Shown here piece by piece: positions 1 to 7,852 of a stretch of 64,000 nt of DNA. Position 1 is the first letter of the stretch; each line of letters begins with the position of its first letter. Origin of the DNA: Accumulibacter jenkinsii (GTDB lineage Bacteria; Pseudomonadota; Gammaproteobacteria; Burkholderiales; Rhodocyclaceae); NCBI GenBank assembly GCA_036625225.1, contig JAZKUF010000002.1, positions 868,001-932,000 of the forward strand, written 5' to 3'. The notes under the pieces were generated by a model, which made no database searches, was not told the origin of the DNA, and worked only from the letters and a program-made list of their open reading frames with translations. The position numbers were made by a program, and so were the translations under genes.

Positions 1-107
1 CTGGTTGGCTTCGGCGCACCGCACAACTGTCGATTTTCTTTACACAGCATCCAGAAACCACACGGCCATAATGGCTAACTACTTGTTGATATAGAATGTT
101 TTATTTC

Positions 108-123
108 TGGCACCCGAATTGCT
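108..123 (+). promoter_or_regulatory. sigma-54 (RpoN) promoter of the PEP-CTERM gene
   Basis: The sequence TGGCAC-N5-TTGCT matches the -24/-12 consensus of RpoN promoters at every conserved position, with the invariant GG and GC at the correct spacing. It lies about 145 bp upstream of the PEP-CTERM start codon and points towards it. RpoN together with the PrsK/PrsR two-component system is known to drive PEP-CTERM genes in floc-forming betaproteobacteria. I did not identify an enhancer site; only about 107 bp upstream are visible. The rest of 1-268 holds no gene that I can support. Confidence 0.8.
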
Positions 124-268
124 TCAGGAGTTGGTAACCGCCACGTCTTCCGATATTGGCAAGGCATGGGGGGGGTAAGCACCACAAACCAAGGATGATC
201 AAATGCTCGGCTGGAGGCAAGCAAACGTGTAAATCGAATTTATCTCTCACTTTCAATAGGGGGTAACC

Positions 269-1084
269 ATGAATTACAGAACTTTATCCATGAGTGTCAT
301 CTTGGCAGGGCTTAGCTTTGCTTGGGGCGGGATCGCACACGGCGGCACGACGGTAATCAACTTGCAGGGTGGAGCGAACTGGCAGAGCACAACAGATGGC
401 CTCCTCGCCACCCAATGGAACAATGGCAACGTGACCCCTGGGGATGGTGGGATTCCAGCGTTTTCTCCGTATTCCAACTCGGCAACCACGACCCTGAATC
501 AAAACAGCATGATGTGGTATTGCGCCCTCGATACCGCTGGTTGCCTGGATCAGGCCGAAAATGGAAGTGGTCCGGTCGAGGCGTTTTTCGTCCGGCAGTT
601 TGCGATCAAGGACGGCGCGGAAATCTCCGGGGCATTCGCCATCATCGCTGATGACTTCGTGCGTCTCAACATCAACGGGCAGTTCGTGATGGACGCACTT
701 CTGGATGACAATACGGACGCGAACGGCCAACCCCTGCCGTTGATCTTCGATATCCACGGTTTTGATCTTAGTCTGCGCACGGGCAATGCGCTTGATCTGG
801 GTACTCTCGCTGGCGTTCTCTCCTACGGTACAAACACTTTTGTTCTGCAGGCGATGGACGGCAATCTGATCAACGGTGGCTTCTCCGTTGACGACTGTGC
901 AGACAGGAACGGAACCGTCCGCCAAATCCCTGGAGGACGTTCATTCTGCAGTTCGGACCGATTGTTCGAGTATGCGTTCATACAGGGCAGTATGCTCGCC
1001 GTTCTTCCTGAACCCACGACACTCGCGTTGCTTGGCAGCGCACTTGCCGGGCTAGCGATCCGCCGCCGGAGCAAGAGCGCTTAG
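269..1084 (+). CDS. PEP-CTERM sorting-domain protein
   Basis: A 271-residue exported protein of unknown specific function. Residues 1 to about 25 form a signal peptide. The C-terminus from about residue 247 carries the PEP-CTERM signal: Pro-Glu-Pro, a hydrophobic stretch, then an Arg-rich end (RRRSKSA). Exosortase is expected to cut this signal and release or anchor the protein outside the cell. The body is Gly/Asn/Asp-rich with two cysteine pairs (WYCALDTAGC and a later DDC...FC pair), and resembles secreted beta-rich extracellular proteins. The start follows a GGGGGTAACC stretch. A sigma-54 promoter lies upstream and a strong hairpin downstream, so the gene is monocistronic. No exosortase gene is present in the window, although an exosortase-associated decarboxylase lies at 42 kb. 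Confidence 0.88.
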   Translation: MNYRTLSMSVILAGLSFAWGGIAHGGTTVINLQGGANWQSTTDGLLATQWNNGNVTPGDGGIPAFSPYSNSATTTLNQNSMMWYCALDTAGCLDQAENGSGPVEAFFVRQFAIKDGAEISGAFAIIADDFVRLNINGQFVMDALLDDNTDANGQPLPLIFDIHGFDLSLRTGNALDLGTLAGVLSYGTNTFVLQAMDGNLINGGFSVDDCADRNGTVRQIPGGRSFCSSDRLFEYAFIQGSMLAVLPEPTTLALLGSALAGLAIRRRSKSA

Positions 1085-1115
1085 GGTGCCTGCCAGCCTG
1101 TGGACAAGTATGGCC

Positions 1116-1148
1116 GTCTGTCTGCGGCACAAGCGTGCGCAGACAGAC
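1116..1148 (+). terminator. Hairpin terminator after the PEP-CTERM gene
   Basis: A perfect 11-bp inverted repeat (GTCTGTCTGCG / CGCAGACAGAC) with an 11-nt loop starts 32 nt after the stop codon. A short T run follows about 20 nt downstream of the stem, so termination may be only partly intrinsic. Confidence 0.6.
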
Positions 1149-1311
1149 CCAGCAGATCCACGACCGTTTTTGCGTTTGGCCTTGGTTGCTGAGAAAATCG
1201 CTCAGCGATTCATGATGACACTGACCGGGTGAACTCGGAATTCGCTACTCCGGAGACCCTGAAATGATTCCTCTTGGTTTCCTCTGCCGCCGGTCCGGCT
1301 CGGTGGGCGTA

Positions 1312-1317
1312 TATAAT
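1312..1317 (+). promoter_or_regulatory. Probable -10 box for prfB
   Basis: A perfect TATAAT lies 36 bp before the prfB start codon. No good -35 hexamer stands at 16-18 bp spacing, so this is only a likely sigma-70 promoter. Confidence 0.4.
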
Positions 1318-1353
1318 GCGAAGTTCATTCATCACCCGAGCAGAGCCCTCATC

Positions 1354-2458
1354 ATGGAAGCCGAACAACTCAACGCCATCGAAAACCGGCTCGCCGACCT
1401 CGGTCAGCGCGCCACCGAGCTGCGGAGGTATCTTTGACTACGATCAGAAAGCTGATCAGTTAAAAGCCGTCGCCCGCGAGCTCGAAGACCCGAAGATCTG
1501 GGACAACGCCGAGCGCGCGCAGGAACTTGGCCGGGAAAAGCGCTTGCTGGAAAACGTCGTCCTGACCCTGAGCCGCGTCGGTGAAGGCCTGCGCGATGCC
1601 GGCGAGTTGTTCGCGATGGCGCGCGAGGAAGCTGACGACGAGACGCTGGACGCGGTGCTCACCGACGTCGACGGCATCGAGCAGGAAGTCTCGGCGCTCG
1701 AATTCCGGCGCATGTTCAACAACCCGGCCGACCCGCTCAACTGCTTCGTCGACATCCAGGCCGGCGCCGGCGGCACCGAAGCACAGGACTGGGCGGCGAT
1801 GCTGTTGCGCATGTACGTGCGCTACGGCGAACGTAAAGGCTACGCGGTCGAAGTGCTCGAAGAGTCGGCGGGTGAAGTCGCCGGCGTCAAGACGGCGAGC
1901 ATCAAGCTCTCCGGCGACTACGCCTACGGCATGCTGCGCTCGGAGACCGGCATCCACCGCCTGGTGCGCAAGTCGCCGTTCGACTCGAACGCGCGCCGCC
2001 ACACCAGCTTCTGCTCGGTGACCGCCTACCCGGAGATCGACGACTCGTTCGAAGTCGATATCAACCCGGCCGATCTGCGCATCGACACCTACCGCGCTTC
2101 CGGCGCCGGCGGCCAGCACATCAACAAGACCGATTCGGCAGTCCGCATCACCCACCTGCCGACCAACATCGTTGTCCAGTGCCAGAACGACCGTTCGCAG
2201 CACCGCAACCGGGCCGAAGCGATGGCGATGCTGAAATCGCGCATCTACGAAGCCGAAATGCGCAAGCGCCAGGCCGACCAGCAGAAGCTAGAGGACGCGA
2301 AGTCCGACATCGGCTGGGGTCACCAGATCCGTTCCTACGTGCTCGACCAATCGCGAATCAAGGATCTACGCACCAACGTCGAAGTCGGCAATACCCAGGG
2401 CGTGCTTGACGGCGACCTCGACCAGTTCATCGAAGCCAGCCTGAAACAGGGCGTCTGA
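1354..2458 (+). CDS. prfB: Peptide chain release factor 2 (programmed +1 frameshift)
   Basis: RF2 recognises UGA and UAA stop codons and triggers peptide release on the ribosome. The gene starts at the ATG at 1354, reads 27 codons to an in-frame UGA at 1435, then shifts +1 and continues to 2458, giving about 367 residues, the usual RF2 length. After the shift the protein shows the SPF tripeptide that reads the stop codon (about residues 207-209, context RKSPFDSNARRHTSF). It also has the GGQ motif that enters the peptidyl transferase centre (about 252-254, context GAGGQHINKTDSAVRI). A continuous reading frame beginning at 1274 exists but is not the natural N-terminus. lysS follows, an arrangement also seen in E. 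coli. Confidence 0.96.
1421..1438 (+). promoter_or_regulatory. RF2 autoregulatory +1 frameshift site
   Basis: The classic prfB recoding signal is present: a Shine-Dalgarno-like GGAGG three codons upstream, then TAT CTT TGA C. tRNA-Leu slips from CUU to UUU when RF2 is scarce, so that RF2 controls its own synthesis. The zero-frame stop is at 1435-1437 and the shifted frame resumes with GAC at 1436. Confidence 0.93.
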
Positions 2459-2634
2459 GCTGCCGGACGCCTGCCCGAAGGTCATCGCTTTTGAAGACGC
2501 CGCTGAAGAAAGCCATGACCGTTTGCCTCATTCCCGACCCTTCTCCCGCCAGCGGGCGAAGGGATCTTCGTGGGTCGCTGGCGCGACTTCCACGGTAAAC
2601 CGATTCCGCACCGACCCGGAGAAATCCATCCATC

Positions 2635-4149
2635 ATGTCCCGGACCGATCCTTATCCCGACTCGCCGCCGCCGGCGGACGAAAACCACATCATTGCCGAA
2701 CGTCGCGCCAAGCTCAAGGAATGGCGGCAAGGCGGCGAGGCTTACCCGAATGACTTCGTGCGCGAGAACACCACCGGCAAGATCAATGACCTGTGCGAGA
2801 CGCGCACGCACGAGGAACTCGCCGAGACACCGGTCACCGTTCGCATCGCCGGCCGCATCATGCTCAAGCGGGTCATGGGCAAGGCCTCATTCATCACCCT
2901 GCAGGACCTCTCGGGCCGTCTCCAGGTCCATGTCAGCCGCGACCAGATCGGTGAGGAATGCTACGCCGCGTTCAAGCGCTGGGACATCGGCGACCTGGTC
3001 GGTGTCGCCGGCGCCCTGTTTCGGACGCGAACCGGCGAACTCACCGTCGCGTGCGCCGAGATCCGCCTGCTCGCGAAGTCACTGCGACCGCTGCCGGAGA
3101 AGTTCCATGGCCTGACCGACCAGGAACAGAAGTACCGCATGCGTTATGTCGATCTCATCACCAACGAACAGTCCCGCTTCACCTTCGCCGTCCGCAGCCG
3201 GATCGTGCAGTCGATCCGCAACTACATGATCAACGACGGTTTCCTCGAAGTCGAGACGCCGATGATGCATCCGATTCCCGGTGGCGCGACGGCCAGACCC
3301 TTCGCGACCCACCACAACGCGCTCGACATGCAGCTCTTCCTGCGCATCGCCCCCGAGCTCTACCTCAAGCGCCTGGTCGTCGGCGGCCTCGAAAAGGTTT
3401 TCGAGATCAACCGCAATTTCCGCAATGAAGGCATCAGCCCCCGCCACAACCCCGAATTCACGATGATGGAATTTTACGAGGCGTACTCGGAATACCGCCA
3501 GCTGATGGATTTCACCGAGGGTCTGCTGCGCCACAGCGCGCGCGAGGCGCTGGCCTGCGAGGTCTTCGAATACCAGGGTCGCCCGCTCGACTTCGCCAAG
3601 CCCTTTGCCCGCCTGACGATCAGTGAAGCGATCCGCAACTCGCATCCCGGTTTCAGCGTTGCGCAGCTGAACGACGCGGCCTGGCTGCGCAGCAAGTTAA
3701 CCGCGATGAAGGTCGATCCGCGCGCCGACGCCGGCGTCGGCGCGCTGCAGCTGATGCTCTTCGAAGAGACTACCGAAGCCGAACTCTGGGATCCCACCTT
3801 CATCATCGACTACCCCGCCGAGATCAGCCCGCTCGCGCGGCGCAGCGATCGCAATCCGGAAATCGCCGAGCGTTTCGAGCTTTTCATCGCCGGGCGCGAG
3901 ATCGCCAACGGCTTCTCCGAACTGAACGACCCCGAAGACCAGGCCGCGCGCTTTCTTGAACAGGCGAAGGCGAAGGATGCGGGCGATGAGGAAGCGATGT
4001 ATTACGACGCCGACTACGTACGCGCGCTCGAGTACGGCCTGCCGCCGACCGCCGGCTGCGGCATCGGCATCGACCGGCTGGTGATGCTGCTCACCGATTC
4101 GGCGAACATCCGCGACGTGATCCTCTTCCCGCAGATGCGCTCGGCGTAG
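2635..4149 (+). CDS. lysS: Lysine--tRNA ligase (class II)
   Basis: A 504-residue class II lysyl-tRNA synthetase that charges tRNA-Lys with lysine in the cytoplasm. An N-terminal OB-fold anticodon-binding domain (about residues 60-150) precedes the catalytic domain. Motif 2 is seen in VFEINRNFRNEGISPRHNPEFT and motif 3 near the end in GCGIGIDRLVMLLT. Length agrees with E. coli LysS (505 residues). It lies 176 bp downstream of prfB in the conserved prfB-lysS order. The intervening sequence shows no further gene. Confidence 0.97.
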   Translation: MSRTDPYPDSPPPADENHIIAERRAKLKEWRQGGEAYPNDFVRENTTGKINDLCETRTHEELAETPVTVRIAGRIMLKRVMGKASFITLQDLSGRLQVHVSRDQIGEECYAAFKRWDIGDLVGVAGALFRTRTGELTVACAEIRLLAKSLRPLPEKFHGLTDQEQKYRMRYVDLITNEQSRFTFAVRSRIVQSIRNYMINDGFLEVETPMMHPIPGGATARPFATHHNALDMQLFLRIAPELYLKRLVVGGLEKVFEINRNFRNEGISPRHNPEFTMMEFYEAYSEYRQLMDFTEGLLRHSAREALACEVFEYQGRPLDFAKPFARLTISEAIRNSHPGFSVAQLNDAAWLRSKLTAMKVDPRADAGVGALQLMLFEETTEAELWDPTFIIDYPAEISPLARRSDRNPEIAERFELFIAGREIANGFSELNDPEDQAARFLEQAKAKDAGDEEAMYYDADYVRALEYGLPPTAGCGIGIDRLVMLLTDSANIRDVILFPQMRSA

Positions 4150-4169
4150 ACGGGCACGCCTGCTGCTGC

Positions 4170-5402
4170 ATGAACCGCCACGCGATCGTCATCGGCGCTG
4201 GCCTCGCCGGCAGCAGCGCTGCCGAACGGCTGGCCGCACGCGGCTGGCAGATCACCCTGATCGAGGGCGGTCAGACGCCTGGCAGCGGCGCTTCGGGAAA
4301 CCTCGCCGGCGTCCTGCGCCCCCTGCCATCGGTGGACGACAACCGCCTCGCCCGCCTGACGCGTACCGGCTTTGCGCAGGCCTGCACGCATCTTGCGGCA
4401 CTGACGGCGGCCGGCCTGCCGCTGCGCTGGCAGCCGACCGGCGTGCTGCATCTCGCGCGCGACGAGCGGCACGCAGCGACGCAGCAGCGCGTGGTCGAAG
4501 TGCAGCAGCCGGCAGCGAGCGCGTTCTCTTTCGTCGACCGCGAACAGGCGAGCACACTCGCTGGCTGGCCGGTCGCCAGTGGCGGCTGGTGGTTTCCTGG
4601 CGGCGGCTGGGTCGATCCGGCATCACTCTGTCGGGCCAATCTCCTGCTTCACGCTGATCTGATCCGTACGCACTACGGCTGCCGAGTAGCGCAGATCGAG
4701 CACGCAGCCGGCCTCTGGCGCGCCTGCGACGCCGTCGGCGAGGTGATTGCCGAAGCACCGAACCTGATCCTCGCCAACGCGAGCGACGCGCGACGCTTCA
4801 CCGCCGCCGCTCATCTGCCGCTGCGCGCGGGGCGCGGGCAGGTGACGCATCTGCCCGCGAGCGCGAACTCACCGCCTGGCGTCGTCGTTTGCCGACTCGG
4901 CTACGTGACGCCTGCGATCGATGGCCTGCGCTGCGCCGGCGCCACCTTCGCGGTCGACGACGACGACACCGCCCTGCGTGACGCCGACCACGCCGAAAAC
5001 CTCGCCCGACTCGATTTCATCCTGCCCGGCTACTGCCAGGGCATCGATCCGGCAACACTCGGCGGCCGCGTCGGTTTCCGCCCGCTATCGCCGGATCGTC
5101 TACCGATGATCGGCGCCGTCGCTGATGCGGCCGCGCCGGCGCACCCTTCCCGCCCCCTCGCCGAAATGCCGCGCCTGCCGGGCCTTTACCTCGTGAACGG
5201 TTTTGGCGCCCGCGGCATCGTCTGGTCGGCGCTCGCCGGCGAACTGCTCGCCTGCCTGCTCAGCGGCGAGCCATTGCCGCTCCCTGCAGACCTCGTGGAC
5301 GCCGTCGATCCCGGCCGCTTCCTGCTCCGCGGACGCAGCCGCAGTCGGAAGCACAGCAACAGCGACAGCGCATCAGGCAGCACACCAGGCAACGAACGCT
5401 AG
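4170..5402 (+). CDS. Stand-alone MnmC2-type FAD oxidoreductase (tRNA wobble-uridine modification)
   Basis: A 410-residue FAD-dependent oxidoreductase of the DAO family. The N-terminus has the dinucleotide-binding GAGLAGSSAAERLA (residues 9-22). The middle segment GGWWFPGGGWVDPASLCRA and the C-terminal block RPLSPDRLPMIG...NGFGARG match the C-terminal half of MnmC. In MnmC that domain removes the carboxymethyl group from cmnm5(s2)U34 of tRNA to give nm5(s2)U. The N-terminal methyltransferase half (MnmC1/MnmD) found in enterobacterial fused MnmC is absent here. The last 20 or so residues are Ser/Arg-rich and probably disordered. It follows lysS by 20 bp, so it may be co-transcribed, and its end overlaps the convergent Lrp gene by 4 bp. 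The exact substrate is inferred from family. Confidence 0.72.
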   Translation: MNRHAIVIGAGLAGSSAAERLAARGWQITLIEGGQTPGSGASGNLAGVLRPLPSVDDNRLARLTRTGFAQACTHLAALTAAGLPLRWQPTGVLHLARDERHAATQQRVVEVQQPAASAFSFVDREQASTLAGWPVASGGWWFPGGGWVDPASLCRANLLLHADLIRTHYGCRVAQIEHAAGLWRACDAVGEVIAEAPNLILANASDARRFTAAAHLPLRAGRGQVTHLPASANSPPGVVVCRLGYVTPAIDGLRCAGATFAVDDDDTALRDADHAENLARLDFILPGYCQGIDPATLGGRVGFRPLSPDRLPMIGAVADAAAPAHPSRPLAEMPRLPGLYLVNGFGARGIVWSALAGELLACLLSGEPLPLPADLVDAVDPGRFLLRGRSRSRKHSNSDSASGSTPGNER

Positions 5403-5890
5403 CTGTCCGCGATCGGCAGCACCGTCTTGTCTACCACGCGGCGCAGGACAAAGCTCGAATGGACGCCGGTCACGCCCTTGATGCCGGTAATCCGATTGAG
5501 CAGCAGATCCTGATAAGCGTCCATGTCCCTGACGACCACCTTGAGCTGGTAGTCGGCCGCCTGACCGGTGATCAGCAGGCACTCCATCACCTCGGGGATT
5601 TCCCTGATCGCCGCTTCGAGATGGCTGAAACGCTCCGGCGTGTGCTGGTCCATGGACAGGTGGATCAGCGCCGTCAACGACAGTCCCAGCGTTTTCGGGT
5701 CCACCAGCGCGCGGTAGCCGATGATCAGCCGGGCTTCTTCGAGTGCGCGCACCCGGCGCAGGCACGGTGACGGCGAAAGGCCGATGCGCTGCGCCAGGTC
5801 CTGGTTGCTGATGCGACCCTCCTGCTGCAGGATCTGAAGAATCTGCCGGTCAAAACGATCGAGTTGCATAGGATTGTCTGCTGTTTTCAA
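5399..5890 (-). CDS. Lrp/AsnC family transcriptional regulator
   Basis: A 163-residue feast/famine regulator. An N-terminal helix-turn-helix (LDRFDRQILQILQQEGRI, then NQDLAQRIGLSPSPCLRRVR) is followed by the RAM ligand-binding domain (about residues 75-150). The start could also be the internal Met nine codons later (MQLDRFDRQ), which fits the family N-terminus better. It is divergent from leuA across about 150 bp containing three copies of an ACGATTT/AAATCGT box, so it probably controls itself and leuA in response to leucine or another amino acid. The regulatory target is inference. Confidence 0.9.
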   Translation of the reverse strand: MKTADNPMQLDRFDRQILQILQQEGRISNQDLAQRIGLSPSPCLRRVRALEEARLIIGYRALVDPKTLGLSLTALIHLSMDQHTPERFSHLEAAIREIPEVMECLLITGQAADYQLKVVVRDMDAYQDLLLNRITGIKGVTGVHSSFVLRRVVDKTVLPIADS

Positions 5891-5953
5891 ATCGTGGCAG
5901 ATAGTTTAGCAAAAACGATTTCGCCGCAATATCCTGCTAGAAAAAGACGATTT
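5889..5953. promoter_or_regulatory. Probable Lrp-binding boxes between lrp-like gene and leuA
   Basis: AAATCGT at 5889-5895 and its reverse complement ACGATTT at 5915-5921 and 5947-5953 recur in an AT-rich stretch of an otherwise GC-rich region. Spacing is 26 and 32 bp, close to whole helical turns. This fits cooperative binding by an Lrp octamer. The first box overlaps the 5' end of the longest form of the regulator, which favours the shorter start. Confidence 0.45.
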
Positions 5954-6041
5954 CAGGCTGCACAACGCAAGCACCTGCGGGACCGGTGCGGGTAGCATCG
6001 TCGACTCGTGAACCCACTACCCATGTCAGGAGACCGCAACC

Positions 6042-7736
6042 ATGTTGAACGATCCCGCCACCAAATACACTCGCTTTCCGGCGGTCGAACTGCCTGATCG
6101 TCAATGGCCGCAGCGAACGATCAACGCCGCACCGATCTGGATGAGTACCGATCTGCGCGACGGCAACCAGGCGCTCTTCGAGCCGATGAACGGCGAGCGC
6201 AAGATGCGCCTTTTCCGCACGCTCTGCGACATCGGCTTCAAGGAAATCGAGGTCGCTTTTCCCGCCGCTTCGCAGACCGATTTCGACTTCGTCCGCGAAC
6301 TGATCGACGGCGACCATATCCCCGACGACGTGAGCATCGAAGTGCTGACACAGGCGCGCGAGCCCCTCATCCGGCGCAGCGTCGAATCGCTTCGCGGCGC
6401 GCGCCGAGCCATCGTTCATGTCTATAACGCCACCTCCAAACCGTTTCGCGAGAACGTTTTCGGCTTGAGCAAGAGCGAGGTGGTGGACATGGCAGTGGCC
6501 GCCGTCCGTCTGGTCAGACAATTGACCGCCGAACAACCGGCCACCGAATGGGTGCTCGAATACAGCCCCGAAACCTTCACCGCAACCGAGCTCGACTTTG
6601 CCCTCGAAATCTGCGATGCGGTCACTGCCGCCTGGGGGGCAACGCCGGAGAACAAGGTGATCCTCAATCTGCCGACGACGGTCGAAGTGACGACCCCGAA
6701 CGTCTACGCCGATCAGATCGAGTGGATGCACCGTCATCTCGCCCGTCGCGACAGTGTCGTCCTCAGCGTTCATCCGCACAACGACCGCGGCACGGCAGTG
6801 GCGGCGGCCGAATTGGCGCTGATGGCCGGCGCCGAACGCGTCGAAGGCTGCCTGTTCGGCAACGGCGAGCGTACCGGCAACGTGGACCTCGTCACCCTGG
6901 CGCTCAATCTCTACACCCAGGGGGTGTCGCCGCGTCTCGACTTCTCGGACATCAACGCCATCGCGCGCACTGTCGAAGACTGCAGCCGCCTGCCGATCCA
7001 CCCGCGCCATCCCTACGTCGGCGACCTCGTGTTCACGGCCTTTTCCGGTTCGCACCAGGATGCGATCCGCAAAGGCCTGGCCATCCAGCCCGCGCAGTTC
7101 CTCTGGCAGGTGCCCTACCTGCCGATCGACCCGGCCGACCTCGGGCGCAGCTACGATTCGGTGATCCGGGTCAACAGCCAGTCGGGCAAGGGCGGCATTG
7201 CCTATCTGCTCGAAAGCGAATACGGCGTCATCCTGCCACGTCGCCTGCAGGTCGAGTTCTCGCGCGTCGTCCAGGGCTACGTCGATCACCAGGGATGCGA
7301 GGTCAGCGCTGCCGAAATCTGGCAGTTGTTCTCCCGCACCTATCTTGAGCGTGAAAGTCCGCTGCGCTACCTCGAACATCATCTCTTCGAACATGGCAGC
7401 GCCCAGGGCATCCGCCTCAGCGTCGAGATCGATGGCCAGATCCACTTGCTGGTTGGTGAGGGCAACGGTCCGATCGACGCCACTGTGCACGCCTTGCGCG
7501 GGGTCGGCTGCGGGCTGCAGGTGCGCAGCTACGAAGAACGCTCACTGACCGACAAGGCGAACGGCAGCGCGGCACACGCCTGCGCTTTCATCGAGCTGAC
7601 AGGCATGGGCGGCGGCGAATGCTACGGTGTCGGCATTGATGCGAATATCGTGACGGCTTCGATCCGGGCATTGATCAACGGCGCCAATCGACTCGCAGCG
7701 GAAAGGGTCCCGAGCAGCGGGACGCGAGCCGCCTGA
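6042..7736 (+). CDS. leuA: 2-isopropylmalate synthase
   Basis: A 564-residue enzyme that condenses 2-oxoisovalerate with acetyl-CoA, the first committed step of leucine synthesis. It belongs to the longer LeuA type found in actinobacteria and many proteobacteria (opening NDPATKYTRFPAVELPDRQW). The TIM-barrel catalytic domain holds the metal/substrate motif STDLRDGNQAL and the HxH-type metal ligands in LSVHPHNDRGTAV. The C-terminal regulatory domain (about residues 430-550) ends in a leucine-sensing ACT-like fold. An AGGAGACC Shine-Dalgarno precedes the ATG. It stands alone, divergent from an Lrp-type regulator. Confidence 0.95.
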   Translation: MLNDPATKYTRFPAVELPDRQWPQRTINAAPIWMSTDLRDGNQALFEPMNGERKMRLFRTLCDIGFKEIEVAFPAASQTDFDFVRELIDGDHIPDDVSIEVLTQAREPLIRRSVESLRGARRAIVHVYNATSKPFRENVFGLSKSEVVDMAVAAVRLVRQLTAEQPATEWVLEYSPETFTATELDFALEICDAVTAAWGATPENKVILNLPTTVEVTTPNVYADQIEWMHRHLARRDSVVLSVHPHNDRGTAVAAAELALMAGAERVEGCLFGNGERTGNVDLVTLALNLYTQGVSPRLDFSDINAIARTVEDCSRLPIHPRHPYVGDLVFTAFSGSHQDAIRKGLAIQPAQFLWQVPYLPIDPADLGRSYDSVIRVNSQSGKGGIAYLLESEYGVILPRRLQVEFSRVVQGYVDHQGCEVSAAEIWQLFSRTYLERESPLRYLEHHLFEHGSAQGIRLSVEIDGQIHLLVGEGNGPIDATVHALRGVGCGLQVRSYEERSLTDKANGSAAHACAFIELTGMGGGECYGVGIDANIVTASIRALINGANRLAAERVPSSGTRAA

Positions 7737-7852
7737 GCGGGGAATCATGACCAGAAAGTGTGCCCGATCGGGCAAGGTCCACCTCTGGTCCTGCTCCCCT
7801 CCAGGCCGCTCCGCGCCGGTGAACGGCCAGGCGGGGAGTGAACGCGTTAACG

